From Owenia fusiformis (lineage: Eukaryota; Annelida; Polychaeta; Sabellida; Oweniidae), in the NCBI GenBank assembly GCA_903813345.2, contig CAIIXF020000001.1:8561098-8625097 (forward strand): DNA of 64,000 nucleotides. Direction: 5' to 3'. The translations under genes and the position numbers were made by a program. Position 1 is the stretch's first letter. Each line of letters begins with the position of its first letter. Below the pieces are notes generated by a model. That model searched no databases and was not told where the DNA came from. It saw nothing but the letters and a program-made list of their open reading frames with translations. Shown one piece after another: positions 37,401 through 52,400 of this stretch.

Positions 37401-40400
37401 TGTAAACATATCCTCTCTCCTATTATCATTAAGAGAGATTAATGAAATATTACAAGTCTAAAGGTGACAAGTAGTAGCAACATTCTGGTAAGCAAAATAC
37501 CACTGTGTGCCTTTTACTAACAGTCTGTCTGAATGAAAAATTAAGAAATGAATGTTAACCCCCAAAATAACCAGATCTCACTGAACTTCTGTATCATTGC
37601 TACTCTTATATGTGTCTCGGATTTTATAGTGAAGTAAAGTGCTGCTATTTTATACTGGTAACCTCTTGACTACCCAGCGTGATAAGATTTCTCGTCACCT
37701 AAGAAATGACCTTGAAACCCAGAGTGCCGAGATAATCTGTGACAATTTTTTCACTGAAATTGCTCTAATTTGAACTGTTTCAACAAAAATATGTTCTAAA
37801 AATGTAGAAATTATCTCTGTCGACTAATTTTAGTAAATTGAGCATCATCTGTGTATATGTATTGAGTAAAATGTCAAAAGCTGGCAAAAGTGAAAAATTC
37901 TCTGGTTACAAATGGATTTTAGAGCCTGGGATTCAAGAGGTAAATCGATAGATTTATATCCAGAAATTCAGGGATTCAGCCTGGGTTCATTCCAAACTCC
38001 TGGTATTTCCTTGGATATCAGATAATCAAGAGGCAAGTCAACATCAAAAGGATGTTTATTGGATGGCTAGGATATTTTATCACATTTGTTATCCAGGGCT
38101 TCATTCTGGGAAGGCTCTATTTCAATGTTATCTTCCTTATGAATGGGAACATTGTGTGGTCATCTCTCAACACCTTACCTTCACCCTTTAATCTTGACAT
38201 AATGTTTATAGTCCCATGTTGTATACCTAGTATATAATGGTGCCTTTGGGTTGAAATGTGCCTTTGGGTTGAAATGTGATTGAAGTCTGAAGAATTATTT
38301 CTGGTATACTTGACAAAGCTCTCAATAGGTCAATGAAAAAATTGTGTTTTACCTTTGTTTAGCTTGCATTATAAATAGTGATGATATGATGTTAGGCTAT
38401 GAGGTATTGTTCTTCGAGATTTGTATTAGCTATTTATACGAAAGCTGTTATGAGTCCACCATTCAACAAGTTCATTCTATGTCATCTGGGATTATGTTGT
38501 TACATGGCATATGGTGTTAAACCACTCAACAAAATAATATTTTTCTTGCAATTTATGCTAGTTTCCTTTGTTTTTGAAAGCTCTTATCTTTGAAAAAAAC
38601 ACCAACCAAGTTTGTTCAAACCAACTTCTTTTCACCAGTGACCCTGAACTGCAATCTTTCATGTATCAGTTGATTTATCAATTGGTTACAGAAAAATGTA
38701 TGTTTTATTAGAGTGGCTAAATGTCATCAGAATCTACCAGGCACTACAAGTTCAGGTAACCAGGCAAGTAAACAATGAAATACTTAAAGGCGACATAACA
38801 GTTATGCACATACGGTACATTTATCAAAAATAAGATTCTGAAATATTGTGAAAAGTTTGACATATTTAGCTGATTTATGATGTAAGACTGTTGTAATTAT
38901 AAGTTCCATAATGAGAAGTAAAAGTGCTGATATAACGCATCAATAACAGTGATATGTTGCAGAGCGCCCCAGTTGCATATGATAACAGACATATTCATTG
39001 GCTTATCCTTCCTCATTATAGTGCAGAATGTGCAATCTCTTTCTTCTAGTTAGCAGTAACATGCTTGGTATTTGTCTGAAAAGATCATGGCATTAAAATA
39101 CAATGTTCTACAATCACACGCCCGGTGATCGTGAAAATGGGACGGAGGGGGGGAGCAGGCAATTTCCGCTAGAAAATTCAACAAATCTGGTAAAATTATT
39201 TTTTTAAGACAGAGTTTACGATTGAATTGCAAATTGAATAAGCGCACGGTATGATAAAATATGTTAGGTATTCTAGGATTATTTTTCAACCGATACTCTT
39301 TTAAGATATAAGATCTATTAAAAAAGGCGCAACGTAACCAACGTGCAAAAGTCAACGTTTTTGCTATAAATCAAGCAACAACGGACTACACGACCTGTAA
39401 TAAATACTTGTAAGTGATGTTATCATAACTAAATTAATGTCATTGCTGAATTTATAAAATAAGTTTCCATACGTTAAATAAAAAATAATCGAAAATAATT
39501 AAAATGGGACGGAGGGGGGGAGGGGACGGAGGGGGGAGTAATAATTCTATAAAGTGAAACAACTTCACACGAATTCTTGTATTTGAAAAATGAACTCATT
39601 AACTTAGTAAGAAACTGGATGATATACCCCTGGAGACTGAAAAATGGGGACATTTGGAGTAAAAGGACTTAAAGTCGCGAAACATCTCTAATCATGTATT
39701 ATATACATATTGCTCCCCCCCTCCGTCCCCTCCCCCCCTCCGTCCCAAATTCATTATTTTCGATTATTTTTTATTTTACATATGGAAACTTATTTTATAA
39801 ATTCAGCAATGACATTAATTTAGTTATGATAACATCACTTACAAGTATTTATTACAGGTCGTCCAGACCATTGTTGCTTGATTTATAGCAAAAACGTTGA
39901 TTTGTGCCTGTTGATGGCCTTGCGCCTTTTTTAATAGATCTCATACCTTAGATGCGTATCGTTTCAGAAAAAATCCCAGAAAACCTAACATATTCTACCA
40001 TACCGTGCGCCTATCCATTTAGCAATTCAATAGTAAACTTTTTCTTTAAAAAATAAATCTTCCAGATTTGTTGAATTTCCTAGCAGAAATTGCCTGCTCC
40101 CCCCCTCCGTCCCATATTCACGATCACCGGGCGTGAATCAAGACCAACCAAAGGTATTCTTTATTTTGTAAATGTTTACCGGTCCAAGAGAGGTAAAAAT
40201 TTGGTTTCTAAACATAGGTCATTTTGATTTTAATTCTTCAATATTATTTTGTTCTAATTTCTGTTGTTTTTTACCGGAAAGATGATTTCCAGACAGTTCT
40301 TTCAGTTCATGAAGGGAGGCAGGATTCTGAATATGTTGCTGGGAACTGCATGAATCAGAACAGTCCTGTTATTGCAGTACACCATTTTCTTTATTTCATT

Positions 40401-43400
40401 GAATACAACAAATAAGCTGGAATTCATATCTTAGGGTTGTTTTTCCCATTTAAAGCTTATTGCAAACTTTATTCGATAAATTTTGGCAGCAGTGTATTTT
40501 GTATAATGTTCTTCATTCTACATTTATATTTTACAAAACTGTCCTGATTGATCTCACATTTCTCATTACGGCTCCTGGTGGTCCACATTCATAAAGCTTA
40601 CATGAGGGTTTGATCAAAAAAGTATCTAGGTTCTCAATTTATCATGAGGACAAAAAACTCCATAATATTATCATTGAGGTGAAAAATTGCTGATAGGAAT
40701 GTTGCTGATGATGCCATATTGCTGCTCTCTTACTATGAAATGCAAGATGTAGGACCATACATTACTTTTGTAATATAGTCTAATGAGTCTAATGAGGGAA
40801 GACTTGCTGGTTCTGGTAGAAATCAAATATTGTATATATGTTTATACATGTACCATATTTTTATTGCACCCTTTGGTGTTATATTGATTGGGATCAGTTA
40901 ACTGAGTGGGTGGCAGGTGGCAGGTCAGTGGCACTGCATGTTTCGAATTTGCGCCTGCTCATTTCCTGGCAAACTGTTTCACTGATTGATTTTAAATTTC
41001 CAGTGGTAGAATTTAGATTTATAATATCCCATGGTCAAATCTCAGTTTAAAATCATAAGTCATAACATGGCTCAATTATATGAGGATGGAAACCAGTTAT
41101 TACCTGAGGTGTATTTTCTTGTGTGAATGATAGTTAGGAAAGCTAGAAAAAAGCTAATCCAAAGTAAGGCCTTGACTACTGGAAAAGGCCTTGACTGCTG
41201 TTGAAAGAAAATCCCTGTAGTGGGATTAATATAAAGTGTACCAGTAAAGAAATGTTTCTATTTCTGTCTGCTATGTTTATGCTATGTAACTGGTGTTTGT
41301 AGCTGATCCTGATGACAGGAACTGCTTTAACATGTAAACTTTAATTCAGTTTGATAATTGTATGGAGCACCTGGTCTTAAACCATTTTTTAAATCATAGT
41401 CATAACATGAAACATGCATTAAGTCCTTAAACATTATGTTACAACAACTCCCATTCATCTTTTCCCTGCAACATTGATTGAGTTGATTATTGAATTGAGA
41501 GAAGGCATCAGCATGTAGAGGCCAGAATCTAAAATGTGGTGATTGAGGCAATTTTATTTTGCTGGGGCAAATTTTAGATTTAAAGTTAATTTAACACTTC
41601 ATTATCAAAGTTTCCATTGAAAGTAAACCAAAAAGCATAAATTTATATTTTTCTATAAGAATTTGGCAAGGCAGTTGCCCCGGCTGCATCATGCATTGAT
41701 ACATCCATGGTATGGGACAAGACTGTATATTTTATTGCTAATACTGCTTTAAGTTTGCCAAATCTGGTTATTTGAGGAAATACAGTATTGATGAATTGAG
41801 ATAGAATATTCTCTATGTTTTGAAGGGACTACAGAGGTGCGGTATATTTGAGAAAAAGCAATTGACACTCGAGTCAACTCGATTATTTAAAACCTTATTT
41901 TTGTTGTCATTTACATAACTCCATGATAATTTACTGTACCAATAGTTAAAAATCATTTGATAAATTTTGTAATTTCTTTTAAAATTCATAAGATACTGTA
42001 GATATTGCTATCTGGTAGAATATGTGGATGATTCAAGTCACAGAATTACAATTTCTCTCAGACATTTCAAATATAGCATGAGATTTTCAAATTATAGGAG
42101 AACTTAACTAGTGTTGAATTTTACATCAAAACAAACACATTTGTCCTTTTAATTGGGTTGCCCTGGTTTTATCTTTTAACAACATTCTTATCTTTAATTG
42201 ACCAGTTTATAGACTGATATACCTGTTGCTTGTAATAAAACAGAATACTATGCTAAATATTTTAAGATGATGACATTTATAAGCAACATAAAAAACAAGC
42301 ATGTATATATTTTTTTTGTATCCACCCAGTCACTGCATATAGTGATGTAGAGAAACAGTCTGTCCTTTTAGAATCTGATCAGGCAATAACTGAAATACCA
42401 GAAAGTAGATTTTCTAGCTCAATTCTTCAGGTAAATTGTGGTCGTAGAATCTCATTTTCTTGCACCATCTATTTGTGTAGCCCCCTGGCCTAATGACATT
42501 CCTCTTACACAGGTTCTTTTCATGGAGGTAGGCTAGGGATGTTAGAATATGTTCAATCAAAATGGCTATTACAAATGACTATGGTCCCATTACTGAGTAA
42601 ATATGTATGGTTGGTATTTTGGTCCTTAGCTATATGTACTCATCTTAAAGCTATGACAAGTTGAAGTTAAGGCTCCTAAGTGATCTTGATCCTTTTGGCC
42701 AGTATCAACAAAAATCTCTGACCCCAATCATAAATATTTACCATACCCCACTTCAAATCCCTTCTACTTATCAGCTATTTCACTTTTTCACCATTTGCAT
42801 AATGCCCCATCAAACAGAACCTTCAGACCTTTTATAACTAGGACACAACTTGCTGTATAATTGTAAAATACCTAAAAAATATCAGATATTTGTATAATTC
42901 GAGATCTCTAATATTTTCAAAATAACTTCATGGATATATTTTTTATCAAAGCCTAAAATAGATTATTCTAACTAACATATACTATAATAACTGCAGGAAC
43001 AGGCATTAGCATTTTGGTCTAAGTCAGCTCATATTGTTTGTTTTTTTCTTTCATGTTCTGTCTGTTTGTATAACTTTTGTTTTATTTTCTAGATATTTAT
43101 ATAAAAACAAGATCCATACATTGGAGCCAGATGCATTCAGTGGCTTAGAAAAACTGGAACAATTGTAAGTATATATGTCAGGGGTGGATCTGGGAACCAA
43201 CAAGGGGGGCAAAAACAACTTCCGTGTTCGCCTGGAAAAAAATTGTGCCCCTAAGACGAAAAATGGGTCCAAATTGTGAGGCCCATTTTCTTCAAAATTT
43301 GGCCTAAAATTGAAAAATAAGGTCTTTAAAAGCCCAGTTATGACCAAAAGGGCCCACTTTTTGGAGCCTTAAGGCCTTTTTTGGTCAAAAATTGTTTTTG

Positions 43401-46400
43401 GCTCAATTTTTTTTTCTGGGCCCACCCTGGGAATCTCTGAATCTATTAATGCTTCCAGTTTAAGACTACATTTGAAGAGTAAAACATTTGTTGAAATGAA
43501 AAACACTTTACTTAGTGATTTACTAGACTTCTAATATCAAATAAGTCAAAGTTCTACTGTAAACCAAACTTTAAAGTTAATTCGAAACACATATTTAAAA
43601 GCATTTTATTTTTATGGTGAAACTTTAGATAACCTTAAATTAAACTTCGCTATTAAGTCACATGCCGACAAGCGTATAAATAGCTGTTAAGCTCGTTGAG
43701 TGTTTACTGTCATTTACCGTCACCAATAACCATAGTAACAAACTATTTTGATATTTTTTACAGGTATATACATTTCAATGAAATTGAAGAGTTAGAGTCA
43801 GACACCTTCGCAAATCTACCAAATCTTGAAAGATTGTAAGTATTCTCCTGATTCTGAATAAGTTTTGCTTGTTAATTGTGCCCAGTGGATTTAATGTTTT
43901 TTAAACTGACTAAAAAAATCATCCTTAAGTTTTGCTTGTTAATTGTGCCCAGTCGATTTAATGTTTTTTAAACTGACTAAAAAAATCATCCTTAAGTTTT
44001 GCTTGTTAATTGTGCCCAGTCGATTTAATGTTTTTTAAACTGACTAAAACAATCATCCTTAAGTTTTGCTTGTTTATTGTGCCCAGTCGATTTAATGGTT
44101 TTTTTAACTGACTAAAACAATCATCCTTAAATAATAATTACTATTCTCATTTTTATTCAACTTTTTATTTAGTCCTACTGAAAGAATCTTAATATAATAT
44201 AATATTTGCACTTATACAGCACTTATCTACAAAAGTAAAAGTGTAGACATCAATTCCCTTTCACATTCATATTTCATACAGTATGTATATTTTTGACTTT
44301 TCTTTATGTTATCCATGTATTGTGCCACTTAAGTGGTATGGATCGATAAAGTTATTCTTAAATCTTATAAAAAGTATTCAATGTAAAAAAATGATTGAAG
44401 TCGTGGGTTCTTTCATGAGTGATTTAGTACCAATATATCTGCCTATGTATGGAAGATTTATAGAGTTGTGGGCACTATTTGTCACCTGCCTTCTTCAATA
44501 GCACTAACTTCACAGTCTGAAGTAGGATATAAAGTATGAACTTTCATTTTTAGTAAATGTGCTTTGATTAGGTATTGCTTGCTTGAATAGTACATGTACT
44601 TATAGTGATAACATGTATAAACACATGTACATAAACAATATATGATTGAAAGGGTTACTGGAAATATTGTAGTAAGACTGATTGAAAAAGAACAAATTAT
44701 GATCATATTTTTTAAGAAATTTGATATTGTTTGTGTTAAAAAAAAGTATTATTAAAGAAATTGCAAAAAAAGAATATACTTTGACAACATGATTCTTTGC
44801 ATGTAGTATTTGAAAGTGTACTCTATAAACATGTCCTCACAAACATGAACTAAACAAACATTTGTTTTTTCCTTTGCTTTATTTGGCAATAAAGGGGGAA
44901 TGTTGCAATTTGAATAAATAATCTAAAAAATGAGATGTTACACATAGTATTCACAATACTGACTTTTGCCAAAAAATGCTTTTGGATATATTTCGAGAGT
45001 TGAAAACTCATCCCCCAAATGGTTTATATGTTATATTGACTGTGGACACATATACTGTGCTATCAATATCAAACTAAGGTAGCATTACTATAATTGAGGA
45101 TTTTGAGAAAACTTGCAACATGCATGATCCTTTCTTTAATTAACACTCTGTTAAAACAATAAACACCTACTGTGGAATGGCTTGGGATATGGCAATTTAA
45201 TAAGGCATTTAATGAGCAGCACTGGGTGGCAACAGGCTACCTAATCCCAACCAGATAATCTCTACAGAAAGATTATCAAAAAACTAAGTGTGATATATCA
45301 GTATCTACTCAGTGTGTTTAGCTTTAATGATAAACCAAGGTTCTGTTACTGCCAAATGTGAAGATTGATATCTTATTTGTGATAAGAATATCAACATTAA
45401 ATGTTCTATTTCCTAGTTTATTCCAACCCTTGACACACTTTTTTAGTTGTCATTTTTAACTTAATTTCAAGGTATTGTGTTTCATCATCAGTGACATATA
45501 GGTTACTTGGAGCATGAGGAAAGGAGACTCCTTCATTGTCGTGATCAAGACATTTACTGAACATGTCAACCTGTATGGTTCAAATCACTTAAAATAAGTT
45601 GATTAGAAACTAGGTCAATTTGACCTACTTTCACCAGTCAGTTCATTCTGAAAATGTTTATTGATTTCTGTTTTTATTTTTATTTAAATCACTTTGTATG
45701 AGTTGTATGTATAATGCTCTAGAAATGTCAGTTTCAAGGCAAAACATACAGTCTTGCAGTTGGTTGTTTTCAGTGTTTAGAATTTCACATGTGTTTTTCA
45801 TGAGAAGTTGATAGGTATGTACTTGCCAGGTGCTTGGTAATTAGAGGCAGGGACAAGGTGTTGTGGTCACTTAGTGGGAGTCAACTTAGCCAGCACTCCT
45901 TTGCCTACGGCATAGTCAGGCTGTAGGAGCCAGTTTTTATGACATGCCAGTGGCTTAGGTGGAAATTTATATTGCAAGATGTTGAACTTTAATGACAATA
46001 GCTGACCATTTTTGACCATTCTTACCTTCAGACATTATAACTCAAAGCAAATTATCTTATCTTGCAACACTATCATTTTAAACTTTTAAGTGCACCTTTG
46101 AATACAACCTTTTCTAAACCTTTTGGTTCTTCACTTTCACAACAGTTTTTGAAGTGTGCTTATATCTGAGTTGAAACATGGTTTACGTGACTTAGATCCC
46201 CATTTGTATGTATTAGGCCTATTAGATCTCAATTAGTGGCCTCCTTGAGGACTAAAGACTGATAAAGTGTGAGTTGGATCATATAAAAAATGTGAACTGG
46301 AAATCAAGACAAATATCTGCCTTATATGTGGCTTTTGGTTGAATGATACTTGAACATCTTAGAACTACTTGACATGTCTTACGGACTCCTTCACCCCTTT

Positions 46401-49400
46401 CTAAAAATTGCATCTATCCAAAGAAGCATTTTATGGAGCAGTCTACTTTTGTGTCAGAACTATTTCAAGGGGTGTCAATGCAAACTTGACATATCTATCA
46501 TTCTTGTTGCTCTGAAAACAACAACTTCCACATTTCATCAATGATTTTTGTAGGAGATAACAAAAAAATTTAAGTGCCTCAGTCATAAATATGGTTATAA
46601 ATTGCCTGGATTCAACACATAATTTATAAAGCATAATTGCACATTTTGTCAGTTTCTTGAGATAAGCCAAGGAGAATGGGTAATCAATGGGCTCAATGAA
46701 TTGTGGACCGAGAGGGCTTGACCACCGGCATGTTCAGGCTAGGCGATTGGGTGCCATAACCACGAGGTTGCGAGTTCGAGATGCGTGTGCTCCTTGTGTT
46801 TATTCATTTGTCTTGCTACTTTTGTAACTAAACATGGCTATGTCATTTGTGCCAATATAAGTGATAATATTAGACATCCAGGTCATCACTCAAATGAATA
46901 TAGTACCAATAAGCATTACAAAAAGAAACATTGAAATTATTACAATTTTATGAATTCCCAAAAAGGGTTGGAAAGAATATCTGCCAGCCTTTCCATACCA
47001 ACTCAATTAATCTAAGATTTATATTCAAAGTAAAACCTTTCAAAATTAATGGTCTATTTTATTTGATTGTGTTACCTTGACTCTTACAGTCCTGGGACTT
47101 GTTAAGTTCTCTTCACACGACATCATATTTCTCTGTTGTTTTGTTGGCACATTTCTCAAGTGCTTTCAAGGGAATTTACCAGACTGAGCAATATTTCTTT
47201 TGATATCTTGATGAAAGATTATAAAAAATCTTGTTTTTCTACTTTTACATATTGCATAAACACTAGGCAGCATAAGTGCAAAAGCAGAGCACTTTGAAAA
47301 TATCATTTCACTTGGCTCAACAACATATAGGATGTTGGTTAAGGTGGATTGAGGGTTAAATCCTTACCACCCATATCTTTTTATAGAATACAGGGGGACG
47401 TATATAAATAGATTCAAGTACATTATTAATGTGATTGTCGTCTGAGGCATTATCTGCTTTACTTAATTTATATCCCATGAAACTGATATTGTCTGAGAAA
47501 ATGAATGGTTTTTATTTTGGTCAATTAATTGCCTTTGTACTTAACCTGAATGTTTTAAATGTTCAACTACACTTTATTGTGTTGATGGAATTCTGTTTTA
47601 TTGAAGGGAATCCTCTATGATGCAGCTTTGCTAGTTAATGTATGTCTCCTTTGGGAGTCGATACAAAATAAAATCTAAAGTCTTGTCAGTCAGTCAGTCT
47701 GTCTGTCTTAGAAAGGGTCTTGTTTCTAAAATATTAGTAAGATCAGGAAAGTTTTCAGAAGTTGATTTCCAACTTTAAATATACATTCAACATCACATCA
47801 TTATTTTATATGCAACATAATGTTTCACTAAGTAAAATATGTTTTGTGATTGTAGGTTTTTACATAACAACAAGCTGAAGAGATTACCCAGGGGTGTTTT
47901 CTCCCACATAGGGTCCCTAAGGCGGCTGTAAGTTAGCATCACAAAGTCTAAGAATAAAGAACAGTATTACTGCGACATTGCCTCAAGCTGATAAATGGCT
48001 CATGGTCATCTTTTTTGTGCTCTTCACCAGAATGATTTGAAAAAGTTTTTGAACTGATACTATATACTGTATTTATTAATGCAAATATTCTGCTGAATGA
48101 TAAAATCTAAACATTTCTTTCTTTTCCCTCATTCCTAATGTACATTATATTTTGTTTTGTTCATCTGTTTCCTGGCCCTTAAAAGCTTTTTATGTCTCAT
48201 TGAACTGATAGGTTGAAATCAAATGATTTTTATGTGCTCAAAACATTCCTTAATTCTGTGCACATAGAGTTTATGTGAAAAACATGATAACTCAAAACTG
48301 TTGACATATCACTTTTTGGAATTATTATTTTAACCTGTTATCAATTTTGACCATCTCCAGTGATATAGTTAAAATGCTTCATAGTCAAATAAAACTCTTA
48401 TCAGATGTTTAAATCTCGTATTCTGTGGTTTCAATGCTCCATTGAGCTTTACTGGAAACAATATATCTAATCAAAATGTTATTTACTGTACAAAATTCAG
48501 TGTGAAATAATCTGAAAGCAGGTTGAGTTGAGCACTAGGAAAGGATCGTATTTGATGACATGTAAATCCTTAAAAAAACAAATCCTAAGTCCTGTATTAT
48601 CCAAACTTGTTAAAATAAATATGTTTTGGTGACAGATCTTTATTCAGGACAAACTGGTATTAACTTAACATAGGTTATCTGCTAATTTGATTTTGAAAGC
48701 AATGTTAAAATTTGAAAAAATCCAAAATCGATAAAAACTCAATTGAAACGTTCAATGACAAATCTTCTGTGCTGATAATGTTGCAAAACATGGCATGTAT
48801 ATTCTGTTGTTTAAATGGAATAAACAGAAAAATTGAGCAAAAATCACGTATGTTTCCTTGACACAATTCCTTATTGAAATGGTGCAATCACATAATTAAG
48901 TAGGAATTGCATATTTTTCATTGCGTTTTTACCAATCAAATAATTGGGAAGCAAATTTAATTGAATAGTATTGTATTAATAAAAGACCTATATATGTTGC
49001 ACATTGACATTGATAAACATATGGGCTTTCAGTCGACTGGATAGTAATGCCCTGATATGTGACTGTCAGATGATGTGGTTGGCTGAGATGATAAAAAAGA
49101 ACCGTGGTAACACTCAAGCTGCTGCAACTTGTGAATACCCTGTATCACTGAAGGGGAAGACTATACAGAGTGTTCCAACAGATGACTTCCATTGTAGTAG
49201 GTTTATATTCAGTTGACACATATGCCATCTTTTATCTAATTTTTGAATGTCCTTGTACTAAAATGTCAATACAGTACTTATAAAGACTGGATGTCTTTTG
49301 AAATGTTCAATACTCCTTTTGAAATCTTCTGTCAGACAACCATGTAAAAATGCAAAATAACCCAAGCTTTACGCAATTACGCCCTTTGTACATGTACAAA

Positions 49401-52400
49401 AAAACTACTTACATGATTCAATGTGATTTTTTCTGTAAGTATTGCAACTTACAATTTGATCACAAATCCTTGTTTATTTTAGGAATGATTGCTGTACAAT
49501 TTTCTATATGTAAAAATCATTAGAGTCAATAGTATAAAAGTAACCATTTGTATGATTGTATAATCATGTTAGTAATGCTTTCTTGCAGAGAAGCCCAGAT
49601 TCCTGACAGAGCCAACTGATATTGCAGTGACATTTGGTCACACTGCCCACTTTCAATGTAGGGCAGATGGGGATCCTGCACCTGAAATCATATGGCTCAA
49701 AAACAGGTAAAATCTCCACTTGGTGGTTCTGAAATAAATCCAGTAAAACTTGGTGTGTGTAATATTTGATGAATAATGATTAACAAATTATGTGAAATCA
49801 TGTGAAGGTAGTTCGTCCCCTGATGTTGCAGTAACATTAGAAACTATTTTAATTGCATACTGCACATTATTTATTCCACTTAATTTGGAATTAATATTTT
49901 TCTCTAGCAATGAGATTGTAACAAATAGCATAGAGAGTCGCTACAAGATCCGCTCAGATGGCACACTGATGATTGAAGACACTACCGAATATGACCAGGG
50001 TGTATATGAGTGTGTCGCAAGGAATCTTGCAGGAGAGGTGAAAGCAGTTGGAGCAAAGCTACGTTACCTAAGTGATCCAGGTAAACCTTTTATTTATGAT
50101 ATTTTTATGGTTGATTGAAGAAATACACCTCGTCGATATGCAATCTTAAGGTTGTTCTATTAGTCCCCTTTAAGGTTTTTGGCTATGAAAGAATATATAT
50201 TGAGAAAAATGGGTGAGAAAACCTGATGCCTATACTCATATAAGTTGGTCATTTTATGATTGTTCACTCGATTTTGTGAATGTTTGCCGAAAAAAATCCA
50301 ATTTCCTTTAGAATGCTGATTAGCAATTTGAATTTATATGCTTTCATTGGTTCAAACAATCGCTATGGAAACATGTACACAATACTTCATAGTGTGCGAT
50401 TTCAAAAAATAACAACAAATGGCTAATGTATTAGATTTGTCTTCACATTTTACATGTTTATGCAATATATTTGCATTCTTTGCAAAGAAATCATATTTTT
50501 AATCATTGCATTTCATATTTTGTTATAGCGGTTAATCGTAAAGGTAATATAAATCTATAATGCTATTGTTAGCTGTAGTCTACAATTTGCATAAACAGAT
50601 GCATGATTCTTTACATATAGACAGATAGCACTATATTGAACCAGTTCAGGACTGACTCGTGTTTTTCTTGTTGCTTGAAATATTGGTCATTAGTTTTCAA
50701 TTATTATTTAATTGCCTGTGCTTTCAAAAGTTATGGTCATGTTATTATTGCACTGCAGTTTTGAAGATGCTTGAAGCTTGTGGAAAATATTTTATGGATA
50801 CAGCTTGATACACATCATTGCATATCTGTTATATATTGTTTTGCTTTACTTATTTTGTACATTATCACTACATAATGTACCATTCAAAGGCTTTCGTGAG
50901 ACCACCGAACACTTGGGAATTTTGACAAAAAAAGTCAAATTCCCCCTGCCTGATACCCATCCCCCAGGACAATACTGTGTGTTTATTTTCCTGATTCTCC
51001 ACAAATCCTTTCAAATCTTTTTACAAACTTTTGAATGGTGCATAACTATGAATGAGCTGAATCATTTCCTTTCATATCAATAATGTAAAAGCTTCATTGG
51101 TTTGCACTGTTGGAGCAACAATTCTTCTATAAGGTGTGCCTTGTTTTAAGAAAAAAAGCTTTCAAAATTTTGCCTTTGGCATCAGTAAGCAATGCTACAT
51201 GTAAAAGTTTCAAATACATGAGCAAAATAGTACATTTTACAAGGCATACCTTCTAATATTAAAGGATTTTTGAAAATGACATTATATTGATAGCATTGAA
51301 TGTGATGAAATCAAGCTTGGGGTGGTCATAAAGAATGTACATTGTCCAGGGTGTCTTGAATTGTGCATTGAAGGATTTATTAGCAGTTCTTATTGTCATA
51401 CATTTGCTTTGTTTAGAACCCTGCTTTATTTGTCATCATTTATTTCAGCGGATCCTATAAATACAACAGCAAAACCAAATAGTTTTTACTTTGGAGGTTT
51501 GTATATGTGTGAATCTAATGCTAGATGTTTGCTCCCTCCCCTTCCCCCTAGATATAACCATCTAATGTAGTTGTATATAAAACCTATTAGTGGTGGGATA
51601 TCCTCTAGATGATTTTCATGATTTTACTCATCCCTATATGTAAACTCAAAACCTCCCTTCACAGATGAGGAAATTATGAAAATTCTCAATGTGATGTAAT
51701 ATGTACCTCCTTGATTCTGACTGTCGAGATATTTCATGTTTAATGATATGATTTGTATAATAATAGTGCATGTTAATTGTCAATACTGGTTTAACATATA
51801 AAAAAAGATTATGTTTCATTAATGTCTCTAATGATAAGTATTTCATTTTATTTTAATTTAAAAATGAACATTTAACTTTAACATTATTTTCAATTTTAAT
51901 TTGGTTTGAAATATTAAAAATATGTCATTTCATCTTTTTAAATCTGACTAGATTTTTTTCTTAATATAATAATGCTTTGCTGAATCTAATAATGTTATGA
52001 AGCCTAATATGTTACATTGAACTGTTTTATTGTATTGATATCATAACAAATGTTAAAATAAAACACTCAATATCCACCAGTAGTATTTTTAGATAAACCA
52101 TTTACTTCTTTGCATTCATCCAAAATGAGTATAGGTCAATAGTAGTGGGCACATTTATTACATCACATATTATTAGTCCAGATTAGTTTAAACACATTTA
52201 CAGTAGTGCTGTTTTTCAAGAACTATCATAGTCGATATGGCTGTCAAACTTGAAAAATCTATAAAATACCTTCATTGCATCTGGCCATATCTACTTGTAT
52301 ATACATATTTAGCAAAATAATATACAGCTAGATTTTATGTACACGATTCCTAGTTCAGATTGTATTTTATAGAATTAGCAGTTTTGGCAGCCATGACAAC

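Larger units (their letters stand above)
43836..47855 (+). other. PXDN intron 5 (4.0 kb)
   Basis: Contains the 67-bp tandem repeat at its 5' end and a tRNA-like stretch near 46708-46790. Otherwise it is AT-rich sequence without recognisable features. Confidence 0.6.

Noticed and set aside
38052-38593. Open frames of 61-64 codons with hydrophobic stretches in PXDN intron 3
   Set aside because: Hydrophobic residues are expected from T-rich sequence; no splice context, no start context and no family resemblance.
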